Source of the DNA: Crossiella cryophila
Lineage (GTDB): Bacteria > Actinomycetota > Actinomycetes > Mycobacteriales > Pseudonocardiaceae
NCBI RefSeq assembly: GCF_014204915.1
Contig: NZ_JACHMH010000001.1
Span: forward strand, 5,853,501 to 5,917,500
Direction of reading: 5' to 3'
DNA length: 64,000 bases
This document shows, piece after piece, positions 1 to 8,000 of the stretch. The translations under genes were made by a program, and so were the position numbers. The notes under the pieces were generated by a model. It made no database searches. It had not been told where the DNA came from and saw only the letters and a program-made list of their open reading frames with translations. Numbering within the stretch: position 1 is the first letter of the stretch; every line of letters starts with the position of its first letter.

Positions 1-214
1 CCAGTTCGACGTGCCACACGCCGTCGGGGTAGGCCCGCCTGGCCTGTCCGGCCACCCGTACCGCGAGCCTGCTCTTGCCCACCCCACCCGGTCCGGTCAA
101 TGTGACCAGGCGGTGGTCGTGCAGGAGTTGCCTGGCCCTGGCCGCCTCGCGGGTGCGGTCGATGAAACTGGTCATGTCGACCGGCAGGTTGCGCAGCGGT
201 GCCGCCGAGGACAT
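1..214 (-). CDS. NB-ARC/AAA type transcriptional regulator, N-terminal fragment (runs off the window edge)
   Basis: Only the first 71 residues lie in the window; the rest continues beyond base 1. They begin MSSAAPLRNLPVDMTSFIDR and contain a Walker A motif (GPGGVGKS, about residues 45-52) followed by the strand pattern YPDGVWHVEL, typical of the ATPase module of AfsR/LuxR-like regulators. The same pattern (GPGGVGKT ... YPDGVWLIEL) appears in the SARP protein at 36122-39118. Because the ATPase begins almost at the start codon, the DNA-binding domain is probably a LuxR HTH at the unseen C-terminus; this is inference. The start at 214 is the only ATG just upstream of the conserved region. Confidence 0.75.
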   Translation of the reverse strand, partial: MSSAAPLRNLPVDMTSFIDRTREAARARQLLHDHRLVTLTGPGGVGKSRLAVRVAGQARRAYPDGVWHVEL

Positions 215-384
215 TGCGTGCACATTACGGCACTCTCCGTAGAAGATCATCTTGTTGTGGTTGGTTCCAGACACATGCAAACTGCAAATAACACAAAATG
301 CAGTAGTACTCCCGATGTGCCGGGCGGCGACTCCGTGTGACCGTTCCGGTACCTCAAGGCAGGGCAACTCACAGGAGGCGCCCG

Positions 385-1098
385 GTGGACGGCACCGGTT
401 TTCTGGATGTCGAGGTTCGGGACGAGGCGCGGGTACGGGTCGTCGGGCTCAGCGGCGAGCTGGACCGGATCGCGTGTTACGAGGTACGCGAGCTACTACT
501 GGGGCTGGCGGTGGAGCGGCCGCGGGCGATCATCGTGGAGCTGGGCGAGATCAAGGTGGTCTCGCCGGCGCTGCTGGTGGTCTTCGACGTGGTCGCGGCC
601 GAGACCGCCGAGTGGCCCGGCGTGCCGGTGCTGCTGGTGATCACCAGTACACCGGTGCGGATGATCTTCGCCGCGGCCGGGCTGCCGGAGCGGGTGCTGG
701 CCTGCCAGAGCATGGCCGAGGCGATGGCCGCGCTGGACACCGGTCCGCGCGCCCGGCGACTGCGACTACCGGTGCCCGCCTCGCCCTCGGGGGAGTTGCT
801 GGCCAGGGCCGCGGCCGAGCAGGTCTGCCACAGCTGGCGGCTGCCGGGACTCACCCAGGTGCTGCCGCCGGTGGCCGCGGACCTGATCGCGCACATCGCC
901 GCCGAGCGAGGGGAGTGCGTGACGCTGCAGTTCTGGACCGACGTGCAGCGGATGGTGGTCTCGGTGCGCGGCCTGCTGCGCGGTGAGGCCGCGCTGGCGG
1001 TGCCCGCCTGGCGGGACACGGTCTCCGGGCACACCCCGACCGGGGACGGCGGCGTGGTCGTGTGGACCTCGCTGGGACTGGCTTGCGTGAAGGACTGA
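385..1098 (+). CDS. STAS-domain protein fused to a degenerate HATPase-like domain
   Basis: The predicted protein has 237 residues. GTG 385 is chosen because AGGAGG at 373-378 sits 6 nt upstream; an upstream in-frame start at 337 has no such site. Residues about 5-115 fit a STAS fold as in anti-sigma-factor antagonists (VVGLSGELD, then VVSPALLVVFDVV around the usual phospho-serine loop). Residues about 140-235 resemble the RsbW-type HATPase module of actinomycete anti-sigma kinases (ARAAAEQVCHSWRLPGL, VAADLIAHIAAERG). The Asn of the N box (usually ELVTNAVRH) is replaced, so ATP binding and kinase activity are doubtful. It lies 19 nt before the TetR gene. The role as a partner-switch regulator is inferred. 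Confidence 0.75.
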   Translation: MDGTGFLDVEVRDEARVRVVGLSGELDRIACYEVRELLLGLAVERPRAIIVELGEIKVVSPALLVVFDVVAAETAEWPGVPVLLVITSTPVRMIFAAAGLPERVLACQSMAEAMAALDTGPRARRLRLPVPASPSGELLARAAAEQVCHSWRLPGLTQVLPPVAADLIAHIAAERGECVTLQFWTDVQRMVVSVRGLLRGEAALAVPAWRDTVSGHTPTGDGGVVVWTSLGLACVKD

Positions 1099-1117
1099 AT
1101 CGCGGTTCACTCCTTGC

Positions 1118-1729
1118 ATGGCCTACCGACGCACCCCCGGGGTCGACGCGCGCCGCGCCGCGACCAGGGACCGCGTTCTCGGCGTGACCAGGGAACTCCT
1201 GGCCGAGACCGGGTACGCCGGGTGCTCGATCGCGGCCGTGGCCAAACGGGCCGGGGTCGCGGCGGGTTCGGTGTATCTGCACTTCCCGAACAAGGCCGAC
1301 CTGCTCGCCGAGGCCTTCCGCGTGGTGGTGCGGCACGAGGTCGAGGCGGTGGCGCAGGCGGTGCTGGCCGCCCCTGACCATCGCGCCGGGGTGATCGCGG
1401 TGGTGGAGACCTTCGCCGGCCGCGCGCTCAAGGCGCCCCGGCTGGCCTACGCGCTGCTGGCCGAACCCATCGACGCCGCGGTGGAACGGGAGCGGCTGCG
1501 CTTCCGGCTCGCCTTCCGGGACATCGTGGCCGAGGTCCTGGACCAGGCGGTCCGGCGCGGCGAGCTGCCGCCGCAGAACCCGGCGGTCACCGCGGCCGCA
1601 CTGGTCGGCGCGGTCGGCGAGGTCCTGGTCGGACCGCTCGCGGCTGGCCACGCCGACCCGGACACCATCCCGAACCTGATCTCCTTCTGCCTGCGCGCGA
1701 TCGGAGCCGACGATGCCGTCCACCCATGA
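1118..1729 (+). CDS. TetR family transcriptional regulator
   Basis: A 203-residue protein with an N-terminal TetR helix-turn-helix: residues about 12-60 include TRDRVLGVTRELLAETGYAG and GVAAGSVYLHFPNKADLLAE, the classic recognition-helix pattern. The remainder is a ligand-binding helical domain without recognisable specificity. Its 3' end overlaps the start of the acyl-CoA dehydrogenase gene by 17 nt, so the two are almost certainly co-transcribed, and the regulator probably controls that operon. No clear ribosome binding site is seen before ATG 1118. The family call is secure; the ligand is unknown. Confidence 0.92.
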   Translation: MAYRRTPGVDARRAATRDRVLGVTRELLAETGYAGCSIAAVAKRAGVAAGSVYLHFPNKADLLAEAFRVVVRHEVEAVAQAVLAAPDHRAGVIAVVETFAGRALKAPRLAYALLAEPIDAAVERERLRFRLAFRDIVAEVLDQAVRRGELPPQNPAVTAAALVGAVGEVLVGPLAAGHADPDTIPNLISFCLRAIGADDAVHP

Positions 1730-3347
1730 GGTCACCAACCAGGTCCCGCCGCTGACCGGCCACGACACCGCCGCCGACCCGGCACTGCTGGAAGCACTGC
1801 ACCGGGAGGGCGCGGGCTGGGCCGAACCCGGGCTGCGGGAACTGGGCGAGCTGGCCGGCAGCGCACAGGCCCAGGAGTGGGGCCGCCAGGCCGAGGAGCA
1901 CCCGCCGGTGCTGCGCACGCACGACCGCTACGGGCACCGCGTGGACGAGGTCGAGTTCCACCCGGCCTGGCACCAGCTGATGACCGTCGCGGTCGGCCAC
2001 GGCCTGCACGCCGCCCCGTGGACTGACCAGCGGCCCGGCGCGCACGTGGCCCGCGCGGCCAAGTTCCTGGCCTGGAGCCAGGTCGAGGCCGGGCACGGCT
2101 GCCCGATCTCGATGACCTACGCCGCGGTGCCCGCCCTGCGCGCCACCCCCGAACTGGCCGCCCGCTACGAACCACTGCTCTCCGCGTCCGTCTACGACTT
2201 CGGGCTGCGCGAGCCCTCCGGCAAGCGCGGGCTGATCGCGGGCATGTCGATGACGGAGAAGCAGGGCGGCTCCGACGTCCGCGCCAACACCACCAGGGCC
2301 ACCCCGTCCGGCGGCGGCGAGTACAGCCTGGTGGGACACAAGTGGTTCACCAGCGCGCCCATGTCGGACCTGTTCCTCACCCTGGCCCAGGCCCCCGGCG
2401 GCCTGTCCTGCTTCGTGCTGCCCAGGGTGCTGCCGGACGGATCCCGCAACCGGATCCAGTTGCAGCGGCTCAAGGACAAGCTGGGCAACAAGTCCAACGC
2501 CTCTGCCGAGATCGAGTACGACCAGGCGGTGGGCTGGCTGGTCGGCGAGGAGGGCCGAGGGGTCCGCACCATCATCGAGATGGTCAACATGACCCGCCTG
2601 GACTGCTGCCTGGGCGCGGCGGCCGGGATGCGCGCCGCGGTGGTCCAGGCCGTGCACCACGCCACCCACCGCTGGGCCTTCGGCAAAGCCCTGGTCGACC
2701 AGCCGCTGATGGCCACCGTGCTGGCCGACCTGGTGGTCGAGTCCGAGGCCGCCACCAGCCTGGCGCTGCGACTGGCCGGGGCCACCGACCGGGCCCAGCG
2801 CGGCGACGAGCAGGAGGCGAACTTCCGCCGGATCGGGCTGGCCGTGGCCAAGTACTGGCTGTGCAAACGCGGCCCCGCACACGCCGCCGAAGCCCTGGAA
2901 TGCCTGGGCGGCAACGGGTACGTGGAGGAGTCCGGCATGCCCCGGCTCTACCGCGAGGCCCCGCTGCTCTCCATCTGGGAGGGCTCGGGCAACGTGGCCG
3001 CGCTGGACGCGTTGCGCGCCATGGGCCGCCAGCCCGAGACCGTGCGGGCCTTCTTCACCGAGGTGGACACCGCACACGGCCTGGACCCCCGCCTGGACGC
3101 CTTCGCCGACAAGGTACGCGCCGAGCTGACGGACCTCACCGACATCGAGGCCCGCGCCCGGCGCGTGGTGGAGCGGATGGCGTTGCTGCTACAGGGAGTT
3201 CAGCTCCTCCGGCACGGCAGCCCGGCGGTGGCCGAGGCGTTCTGCGCGAGCAGGCTGGCCGGGGACTGGGGCCACGCCTTCGGCACCCTGCCGGCCGGCC
3301 TGGACGTCAAGGCGATCATCGACCGTGGGCGAGCTGTTCGTTCATGA
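1713..3347 (+). CDS. AidB-like acyl-CoA dehydrogenase family protein
   Basis: The protein has 544 residues, the usual length of the AidB branch (about 540). It shows the branch hallmarks MTEKQGGSDVRANTTRA, HKWFTSAPMSD, QRLKDKLGNKSNASAE and the late ECLGGNGYVEESGMPR, followed by LYREAPLLSIWEGSGNV. Members bind FAD; E. coli AidB is induced by alkylation stress, while actinomycete homologues are often presumed to oxidise acyl-CoA esters. The substrate cannot be told from sequence. It overlaps tetR by 17 nt at the start, and its 3' end overlaps the convergent GH105-type gene by 32 nt. GGAG at 1703-1706 supports ATG 1713. Confidence 0.9.
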   Translation: MPSTHEVTNQVPPLTGHDTAADPALLEALHREGAGWAEPGLRELGELAGSAQAQEWGRQAEEHPPVLRTHDRYGHRVDEVEFHPAWHQLMTVAVGHGLHAAPWTDQRPGAHVARAAKFLAWSQVEAGHGCPISMTYAAVPALRATPELAARYEPLLSASVYDFGLREPSGKRGLIAGMSMTEKQGGSDVRANTTRATPSGGGEYSLVGHKWFTSAPMSDLFLTLAQAPGGLSCFVLPRVLPDGSRNRIQLQRLKDKLGNKSNASAEIEYDQAVGWLVGEEGRGVRTIIEMVNMTRLDCCLGAAAGMRAAVVQAVHHATHRWAFGKALVDQPLMATVLADLVVESEAATSLALRLAGATDRAQRGDEQEANFRRIGLAVAKYWLCKRGPAHAAEALECLGGNGYVEESGMPRLYREAPLLSIWEGSGNVAALDALRAMGRQPETVRAFFTEVDTAHGLDPRLDAFADKVRAELTDLTDIEARARRVVERMALLLQGVQLLRHGSPAVAEAFCASRLAGDWGHAFGTLPAGLDVKAIIDRGRAVRS

Positions 3348-4470
3348 TCAGGAACGCGCCGAGGCCGTGCGGATCGTTGGTGATCCGCTTGCGCTGGTAG
3401 TAGTACTCGGCGTTGCCCACCCCGGTGCCCTCCACGATGTCCTGCACATCGGCCACCCCACGTGCGTCCAGCACCACCTTGGCCAGCACCCCGCGGTAGC
3501 CGCGCTGGGCGTTGACCAGGTAACGGCGATCCAGGTACCCCTGCCGGACTCCCTTGGACAGCAGGTAGGTGTACATCGCCGAGGCCGAGGTCTCGGTCCA
3601 GTTCCTGGGATCCGCCGCCTTGTCCACCACCTGGAACCAGCGCCCGGTATCCCGGTCCTGGTAACGGGCGAAGCCCTGGGCCAGGTGGCGCGCATACCCG
3701 ATCAACTCACCGCGGCGCGGATGATCGGCGGGCAGGATGTCCAGCAGATCCACCGCGGCCATCCCGAACCAGCCGATCGCCCGCGCCCAGTGCTCACCGG
3801 AACGTTTGGCCGGGTTCTGCGACCACGAGGTGTCGCCCTGCTCGTCGTAGGCGTGGAAGAGCAGCCCGTTGGGCGCGTTGAGGTGCCGGAAGTAGACGGC
3901 GAGATTGTCCAGGGCCTCGGTGTAGGCGTACGTCTCGTCGCCGTAGGCCTTGCCGTACATGGCAAGGAAAGGCTGCGCCATGTACACCCCATCGGCCCAG
4001 AGCTGACCCACGAAGCCCGTACTTCCAGGAGCAGCGTTGTGCCACATGCCACCGTCACCGGTCCTGGGATAGGAGGTGAAGGCGCCCCGGATCCGGTCCG
4101 CGGCACGCTTGTAGCGCGGATCCCCGGTCTCGGCGTGCAACACGATCAGCAACGTGCCCGCGCGCATGGCGTCCAGGTTGTCGAACCGGATGCTCATCTC
4201 CCCGGCGGAGTTGACGAACCGGTCGGTCCACGCGCGGATGTAGTCCAGGTAACGGCGATCGCCGGTGCGCTTGTAGACCAGGTACTGCCCGTGCAGGTAG
4301 AGGCCCTGGGTGTAGGCCCAGCCGCCCAGGGTGGTGGGGGAGTGGCGGCGCATCGTGGAATCGACCACGGCTCGGGAGAGATCGGTTGCCGGAGCGGCGG
4401 TTGCCGGGGCGAGCGGGCCGGCCGCGAGCGCGGCGCTGAGCAGCAGGGCGAGAACGCTTCCGCGTGACAT
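3316..4470 (-). CDS. Secreted GH105-like glycoside hydrolase (unsaturated glycan hydrolase family)
   Basis: A 384-residue protein with a Sec signal peptide (MSRGSVLALLLSAALAAG, probable cleavage after the TAAPA region). The mature part is an alpha/alpha-barrel of the YteR/UGL type. Recognisable segments are RRHSPTTLGGWAYTQGLYLH, YPRTGDGGMWH, ADGVYMAQPF, GLLFHAYDEQGD and HWARAIGWFGMAAVDLLD. GH105 enzymes remove unsaturated galacturonyl residues left by lyases on rhamnogalacturonan and related polymers. A clear paralogue lies at 56382-57539. The gene faces the AidB-like gene and overlaps it tail to tail. The exact glycan is not determinable. Confidence 0.88.
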   Translation of the reverse strand: MSRGSVLALLLSAALAAGPLAPATAAPATDLSRAVVDSTMRRHSPTTLGGWAYTQGLYLHGQYLVYKRTGDRRYLDYIRAWTDRFVNSAGEMSIRFDNLDAMRAGTLLIVLHAETGDPRYKRAADRIRGAFTSYPRTGDGGMWHNAAPGSTGFVGQLWADGVYMAQPFLAMYGKAYGDETYAYTEALDNLAVYFRHLNAPNGLLFHAYDEQGDTSWSQNPAKRSGEHWARAIGWFGMAAVDLLDILPADHPRRGELIGYARHLAQGFARYQDRDTGRWFQVVDKAADPRNWTETSASAMYTYLLSKGVRQGYLDRRYLVNAQRGYRGVLAKVVLDARGVADVQDIVEGTGVGNAEYYYQRKRITNDPHGLGAFLIMNEQLAHGR

Positions 4471-4706
4471 GCCCAGAACAACTACCGGTGCCGGAGCACG
4501 GTAATCAAAGCTAATGGCCGGGACCGGACAGGTGACGGTCCTGCCCGATGGGGCGGCGATGAGGGCAGGAAAGCCCGCGTCACATACCGATCAGGTGTCC
4601 GGCCGTCGCGCATCTCGGCCACCCTCGCCGATGCTGACGGCGCAAGGCTGACCAGATCGATCGAGTAAGTGTCCACAATGGACAGTCAAGGTGGAGGAGG
4701 ACCGGC

Positions 4707-6686
4707 GTGTCGTGGTTCCGGCCGGGCCGAGCCAAGATCGCCGAACCGGCCCGGCGCACCCTGCTGTACCTGATGGCCGGGCCTAGCGCTGGGGTCGCGG
4801 TACGCCAATCGGTGGGCGGCGACACGGCTTCCATCGCGGGCACCGTCGACCTGCCCGACCTGAGCACCGCCGCCGTCAGCCAAGCCGTCCAAGCCCTCAC
4901 CGCCGCCACCGCCCCCGGCCCCGACCTGGACCCCGCAGTCCGGATGGCCCTCCTCACCCACGCCCTGGCCGACACCGGCCGCCGAATCTGGGAACCGGTC
5001 CTGGCCGAATGGCCGGACCTGCGCACCGACCGAGTAGAACTGGCCCCGGTAGGCGACATCCTGTACCTACCCCTGCACACAGCCCTGATCGAAGGCGCCC
5101 CCGCCTGCACCGTCCTGGACCTGGCGGTCCGAGTACCCCTGCACGCCCCGGCCACGGTCCCGGTCCCGCTCGGCCACCCGGCACCGGATCTGGCCGCCAC
5201 GCCGGGGAGCCCGCACGGCCCGGACAACCTGCGCGATCCGGTGGCGGAGCGGCGGACCTGCCACGGGATCCTGGACTCGGACGAGCCGTGGCGAAGCTCG
5301 GTTCTGCTTGGCCACCGGCCCTTGGCACCGGACCGATCCGCCACCCCAAACCAACGCCCCGCCTCAGCCGCCCCTGCCCCGGCTGACCCTTCCCCGGGCA
5401 ATCCTGCCCAGGCCCATCCCGCTCCGGGCAGTCCCGCCCTGGGTAGGCCCGCCTCGGGGTATCCCGCTGGGGCCAGTCCCGACTCCGCCGATCGAGACTC
5501 GGGCTGCCCTACCTCGGACAGCCCCGTCCCTGTCGACCCTGGCTCGGGTGGCCCTGCCGCGGCAGATCCCGTCCCGGGCAGCCCCGCCTCAACCAACCCT
5601 GCACTGGCGGACTCTGCCCTGACCGCCCCCGCCTCACCCGCTCCCGACTCGGCCAATCCCGTCGCTGGCAGCCCCGACTCGGCCGCCCCGGTCCCAACCA
5701 GCCCGGCCCCAGCCAGCCCGGCCCCAGCCAGCCCGGCCCCAGCCAGCCGTGCCCCGGCTAGCCCCGACTTGGCCAGCCCAGGCGCGGCTAGCCGAGCCTC
5801 GGGCAGCGCCGTCCCAGTCAGTCCCGGCTCAGCCAATCCCGTCTCCGGCAGCCCGGCTTCGGGCAGCCCGGTCCTTGGCAGGCCCGTTCCTGGCAGCCCT
5901 GGCTCGGTCAGCCCGCCTCCAGACAGCCCGCCTCCAGTCAGTCGTGGTCCGGTCAGCCCGGTCCCAAACGCCCCAGTCCCGGTCAGCCCAGGCCCGGTCA
6001 GCCCAGTCCCGGTCAGCCCAGCCTCAGCCGCCCCAGCTTCAGTCGCCCCAGCCTCAGCCGTCCCCTCCCCGGCCAACCCTGTCCCAAGCGCCCCAGTCCC
6101 GGCCAACCCTGTCCCGCCCAACCCTGTCCCGGACCCTCCCGTCCCAGGCGCGCGGTCCCTGGGAACGGTGGGTGCCCCGTCCCTGGGACCCGTCCCTGGT
6201 TCCCTTGCCCCTGGCTCTCCGTTCTCTGGCTCTCCGGTCCCTGGCTCCCCGGTCTCCGGTTCCCTGTCTGCCAGCCCCCCGCCTGCCAGCCCCCTGTCCT
6301 CCAGCCCCCTGTCCTCCGGCACCCCACCCTCCAGCGCCCTGACCCCCAGCGCCCTGACCTCCAGCCCCCTGCCGCCCAGCTCCCTAGCTCCCAGCCCCCT
6401 TGCACCGGGTCCCCCCACCCCCACCCCCCTTGTCCCGGGCCCCCTGGTTGTCGTGTCCGGGGGACGCCTGAGCAGCTTCGATTCCCTCCAGTTCGACACC
6501 CTCCCGGTCGTGGGAGCGCTCTGGCCGCTGCCCGACCCGGACGGCACCGCCGAACTCCTCGGCCACCTGCACCGCGCGCTCATCGGTGTCCCCGGTGCGT
6601 GTTCACTCGCCGAGGTGGTCGCCGCCGCGCACCGTCACGGCCTGTCCATCGCCGTCTGGGGGCCATTCGTCCACTTCGGTGCTTAA
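4707..6686 (+). CDS. CHAT-fold protein interrupted by a giant Pro/Ala/Ser-rich insertion, catalytic Cys absent
   Basis: The protein has 659 residues. GTG 4707 is preceded 6 nt upstream by GGAGGAGG (4693-4700). Residues about 80-195 match the first part of a CHAT (caspase-like) domain: RRIWEPVLAEWPDLR, VELAPVGDILYLPLHTALI, then TCHGILDSDEPWRSSVLL, whose His186 fits the catalytic histidine. Residues about 578-659 match the end of the same domain: PLVVVSGGRLSS, LPVVGALWPLPDPDGTAELL, IAVWGPFVHFGA. Between them lie about 370 residues of low complexity, rich in P, A, S and G. Where CHAT proteases have SAC at the end of the conserved strand, this protein has SGG (584-586), so peptidase activity is doubtful. 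The opposite strand is also open but has no start signal or recognisable domain. Confidence 0.8.
   Translation: MSWFRPGRAKIAEPARRTLLYLMAGPSAGVAVRQSVGGDTASIAGTVDLPDLSTAAVSQAVQALTAATAPGPDLDPAVRMALLTHALADTGRRIWEPVLAEWPDLRTDRVELAPVGDILYLPLHTALIEGAPACTVLDLAVRVPLHAPATVPVPLGHPAPDLAATPGSPHGPDNLRDPVAERRTCHGILDSDEPWRSSVLLGHRPLAPDRSATPNQRPASAAPAPADPSPGNPAQAHPAPGSPALGRPASGYPAGASPDSADRDSGCPTSDSPVPVDPGSGGPAAADPVPGSPASTNPALADSALTAPASPAPDSANPVAGSPDSAAPVPTSPAPASPAPASPAPASRAPASPDLASPGAASRASGSAVPVSPGSANPVSGSPASGSPVLGRPVPGSPGSVSPPPDSPPPVSRGPVSPVPNAPVPVSPGPVSPVPVSPASAAPASVAPASAVPSPANPVPSAPVPANPVPPNPVPDPPVPGARSLGTVGAPSLGPVPGSLAPGSPFSGSPVPGSPVSGSLSASPPPASPLSSSPLSSGTPPSSALTPSALTSSPLPPSSLAPSPLAPGPPTPTPLVPGPLVVVSGGRLSSFDSLQFDTLPVVGALWPLPDPDGTAELLGHLHRALIGVPGACSLAEVVAAAHRHGLSIAVWGPFVHFGA
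5341..6440 (+). repeat. Low-complexity Pro/Ala/Ser/Gly-coding tract inside the CHAT-like gene
   Basis: About 1.1 kb of imperfect short repeats reading SPxPA/GSPxP-like peptides. The clearest unit is the 15-mer GCCCGGCCCCAGCCA, present three times exactly at 5701-5715, 5716-5730 and 5731-5745 (peptide PAPAS). The tract is in frame with both flanking CHAT halves, so it is an expansion within a loop and not a break in the gene. Both strands remain open across it because of the G+C-rich periodicity. Confidence 0.85.
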
Positions 6687-6824
6687 CTCTCCGGGCATGG
6701 ACGCGAGGTCCGGTTCGTGCCAGTCTCGAAGGTGAGGTCCTGGGGGACTGCACGCCACCACCCATGTCGGTGATGGTGCGATCTCTCTTGCCTCGCCCGC
6801 TGCACAGCAGCGAGGAAATCCACT

Positions 6825-6865
6825 CCCCGTCCTGGGAACGGCCGCCGATGTTCCCAGGAACGGGG
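6825..6865 (+). terminator. Strong hairpin just upstream of the I36 inhibitor gene
   Basis: The arms 6825-6839 (CCCCGTCCTGGGAAC) and 6850-6865 pair over 15 bp with one bulged base (A6860) and a 10-nt loop. There is no T run. It ends 8 nt before the GGAGG ribosome binding site at 6874-6878. It could terminate transcription from the CHAT-like gene, or lie in the inhibitor mRNA leader as a stabilising or regulatory structure. Confidence 0.55.
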
Positions 6866-6883
6866 CCGTGTCTGGAGGTCGTT

Positions 6884-7282
6884 GTGCGCAAGTCTGTTTC
6901 TCGTACCGCCCGGCTCGCCTTCACCATGTTCGCGGTGACGGCCCTGATTGGATCAACGCTGGCTGGGTCCGCGCTGACCGGTACCGCCGCCGCGGCGCCG
7001 AACTCCCCCTGTCCGCACTCGGGTGCGTTGTGCCTGTGGGACCAGGAGAACTACCAGGGCAACCCGTTCAACGTCCGGGCGCTCGACCCGGCGGTCGGCA
7101 CCTGTGTCGACCTGTTCGACCACAGGTGGGGTGAGGGCCGGGCCAAGTCCGGCTTCAACAACGGCGCGCGCACCGCGTCCTTGTTCACCAGCCGGAGCTG
7201 CACCGGGCGGCCCTACCCGATCGACTCGGGCAGTGGTCACCCGAGCATCCCGATCAAGTCCAACAGCGTCTACGTCTACTGA
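6884..7282 (+). CDS. Secreted peptidase inhibitor family I36-like protein
   Basis: A 132-residue protein. GTG 6884 follows GGAGG (6874-6878) by 5 nt and opens a Sec signal peptide (KSVSRTARLAFTMFAVTALI ... TAAAAP). The mature domain of about 90 residues has the crystallin-like pattern CPHSGALCLWDQENYQGNPF ... VDLFDHRWGEGRAKSGFNNG and ends at SNSVYVY. It has four cysteines that could form two disulfides. This matches actinomycete I36 (SMI-like) metalloprotease inhibitors; the target protease is inferred and unknown. Longer upstream starts would place a basic non-signal extension before the signal peptide and are rejected. Confidence 0.82.
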   Translation: MRKSVSRTARLAFTMFAVTALIGSTLAGSALTGTAAAAPNSPCPHSGALCLWDQENYQGNPFNVRALDPAVGTCVDLFDHRWGEGRAKSGFNNGARTASLFTSRSCTGRPYPIDSGSGHPSIPIKSNSVYVY

Positions 7283-7440
7283 TCACGATCGCCTGACCTG
7301 CTCGTGTCGGCGGCCGCGCCGCCCGCCGGCCCGAACGGTGATCAGGACCACGGAAGTTCTCCACCGCAAGGGTTTGCGGTACGGGCATCCGGTCAACCCC
7401 TCGGACACGAACGTCGAACGACAAGTCGAAAGAGGGGGCC

Positions 7441-7887
7441 ATGACCGGTGCGGTGATGGACACGGACCACGCCTTCGCCCGCGGTTTACAGGGCTATGTC
7501 GCCGAGGTCGCGCGGCTGCTCGGCATCGGTCTGGAGTCCTGCACGATCGACCCCGAATCGCCTGCCTCGGCCTACCTGGCCCTGGACTGGCGCCTCGACC
7601 GGTTCCCGGGACTGGATCTGGCGCTGCTGTGGGAGGAACGCCTCGGTTGGCACGCCGCCCTGGAGTCCCGCACCGGCGAGGAACTGATCATCCTGGCCTA
7701 CCTCACCGCTGAGACACACCTGGGCGGTGTGCTGCCCGCGCCCACCGAGGTGCTCGGCTTCGTCGCGGACGTCCGCGTGGGCGAGCACCGGCTCGGGCAG
7801 CCCGTGCCGCCGCAGCCGCGCCGGGTGCCGCGAGCGGACCTGGTGCGGGGTCTGGCCGTCTACCGGGAACACGTGCACACGGTCTGA
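7441..7887 (+). CDS. DUF6292 family protein
   Basis: A 148-residue cytosolic protein with no signal or membrane segment. It resembles the DUF6292 family common in Pseudonocardiaceae (LQGYVAEVARLLG, then LALLWEERLGWHAALE, PAPTEVLGFVADVRVGEH, with a C-terminal PRADLVRGLAVYREHV). The function of the family is unknown to me. A purine-rich GAGGGGG lies just before ATG 7441; ATG 7456 is an alternative start. Codon 16 is TTA (7486-7488), a rare codon in such GC-rich genomes and a sign of possible bldA-type translational control. A strong terminator follows at 7950-7982. Confidence 0.7.
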   Translation: MTGAVMDTDHAFARGLQGYVAEVARLLGIGLESCTIDPESPASAYLALDWRLDRFPGLDLALLWEERLGWHAALESRTGEELIILAYLTAETHLGGVLPAPTEVLGFVADVRVGEHRLGQPVPPQPRRVPRADLVRGLAVYREHVHTV

Positions 7888-7949
7888 ATTGCTGCTTTCA
7901 GTGGGTACCGCGGATTCACCAGCGAGCTTTCCGATCCGCCACGCGTATA

Positions 7950-7982
7950 CCGACGGGAGCGAGAACCGCTCCCGTCGGTTTT
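7950..7982 (+). terminator. Intrinsic terminator/attenuator hairpin with T run before the SSI gene
   Basis: A perfect 12-bp stem (CCGACGGGAGCG at 7950-7961 with 7967-7978), loop AGAAC, followed directly by TTTT (7979-7982). It has full intrinsic-terminator form. It sits only 18 nt before the start codon of the SSI-like gene, so it either ends the DUF6292 transcript or attenuates read-through into the inhibitor gene. Confidence 0.85.
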
Positions 7983-8000
7983 CTGTGTGGAGGCACCACT

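Noticed and set aside
4580-6583. Collagen-like minus-strand open frame opposite the CHAT-like gene
   Set aside because: The plus strand has a strong ribosome binding site and CHAT motifs at both ends; the minus frame has neither.
7279-7345. 8-bp inverted repeat CTGATCAC/GTGATCAG after the I36 gene
   Set aside because: The arms are short and 51 nt apart, so a chance match is likely; too weak to call a terminator.
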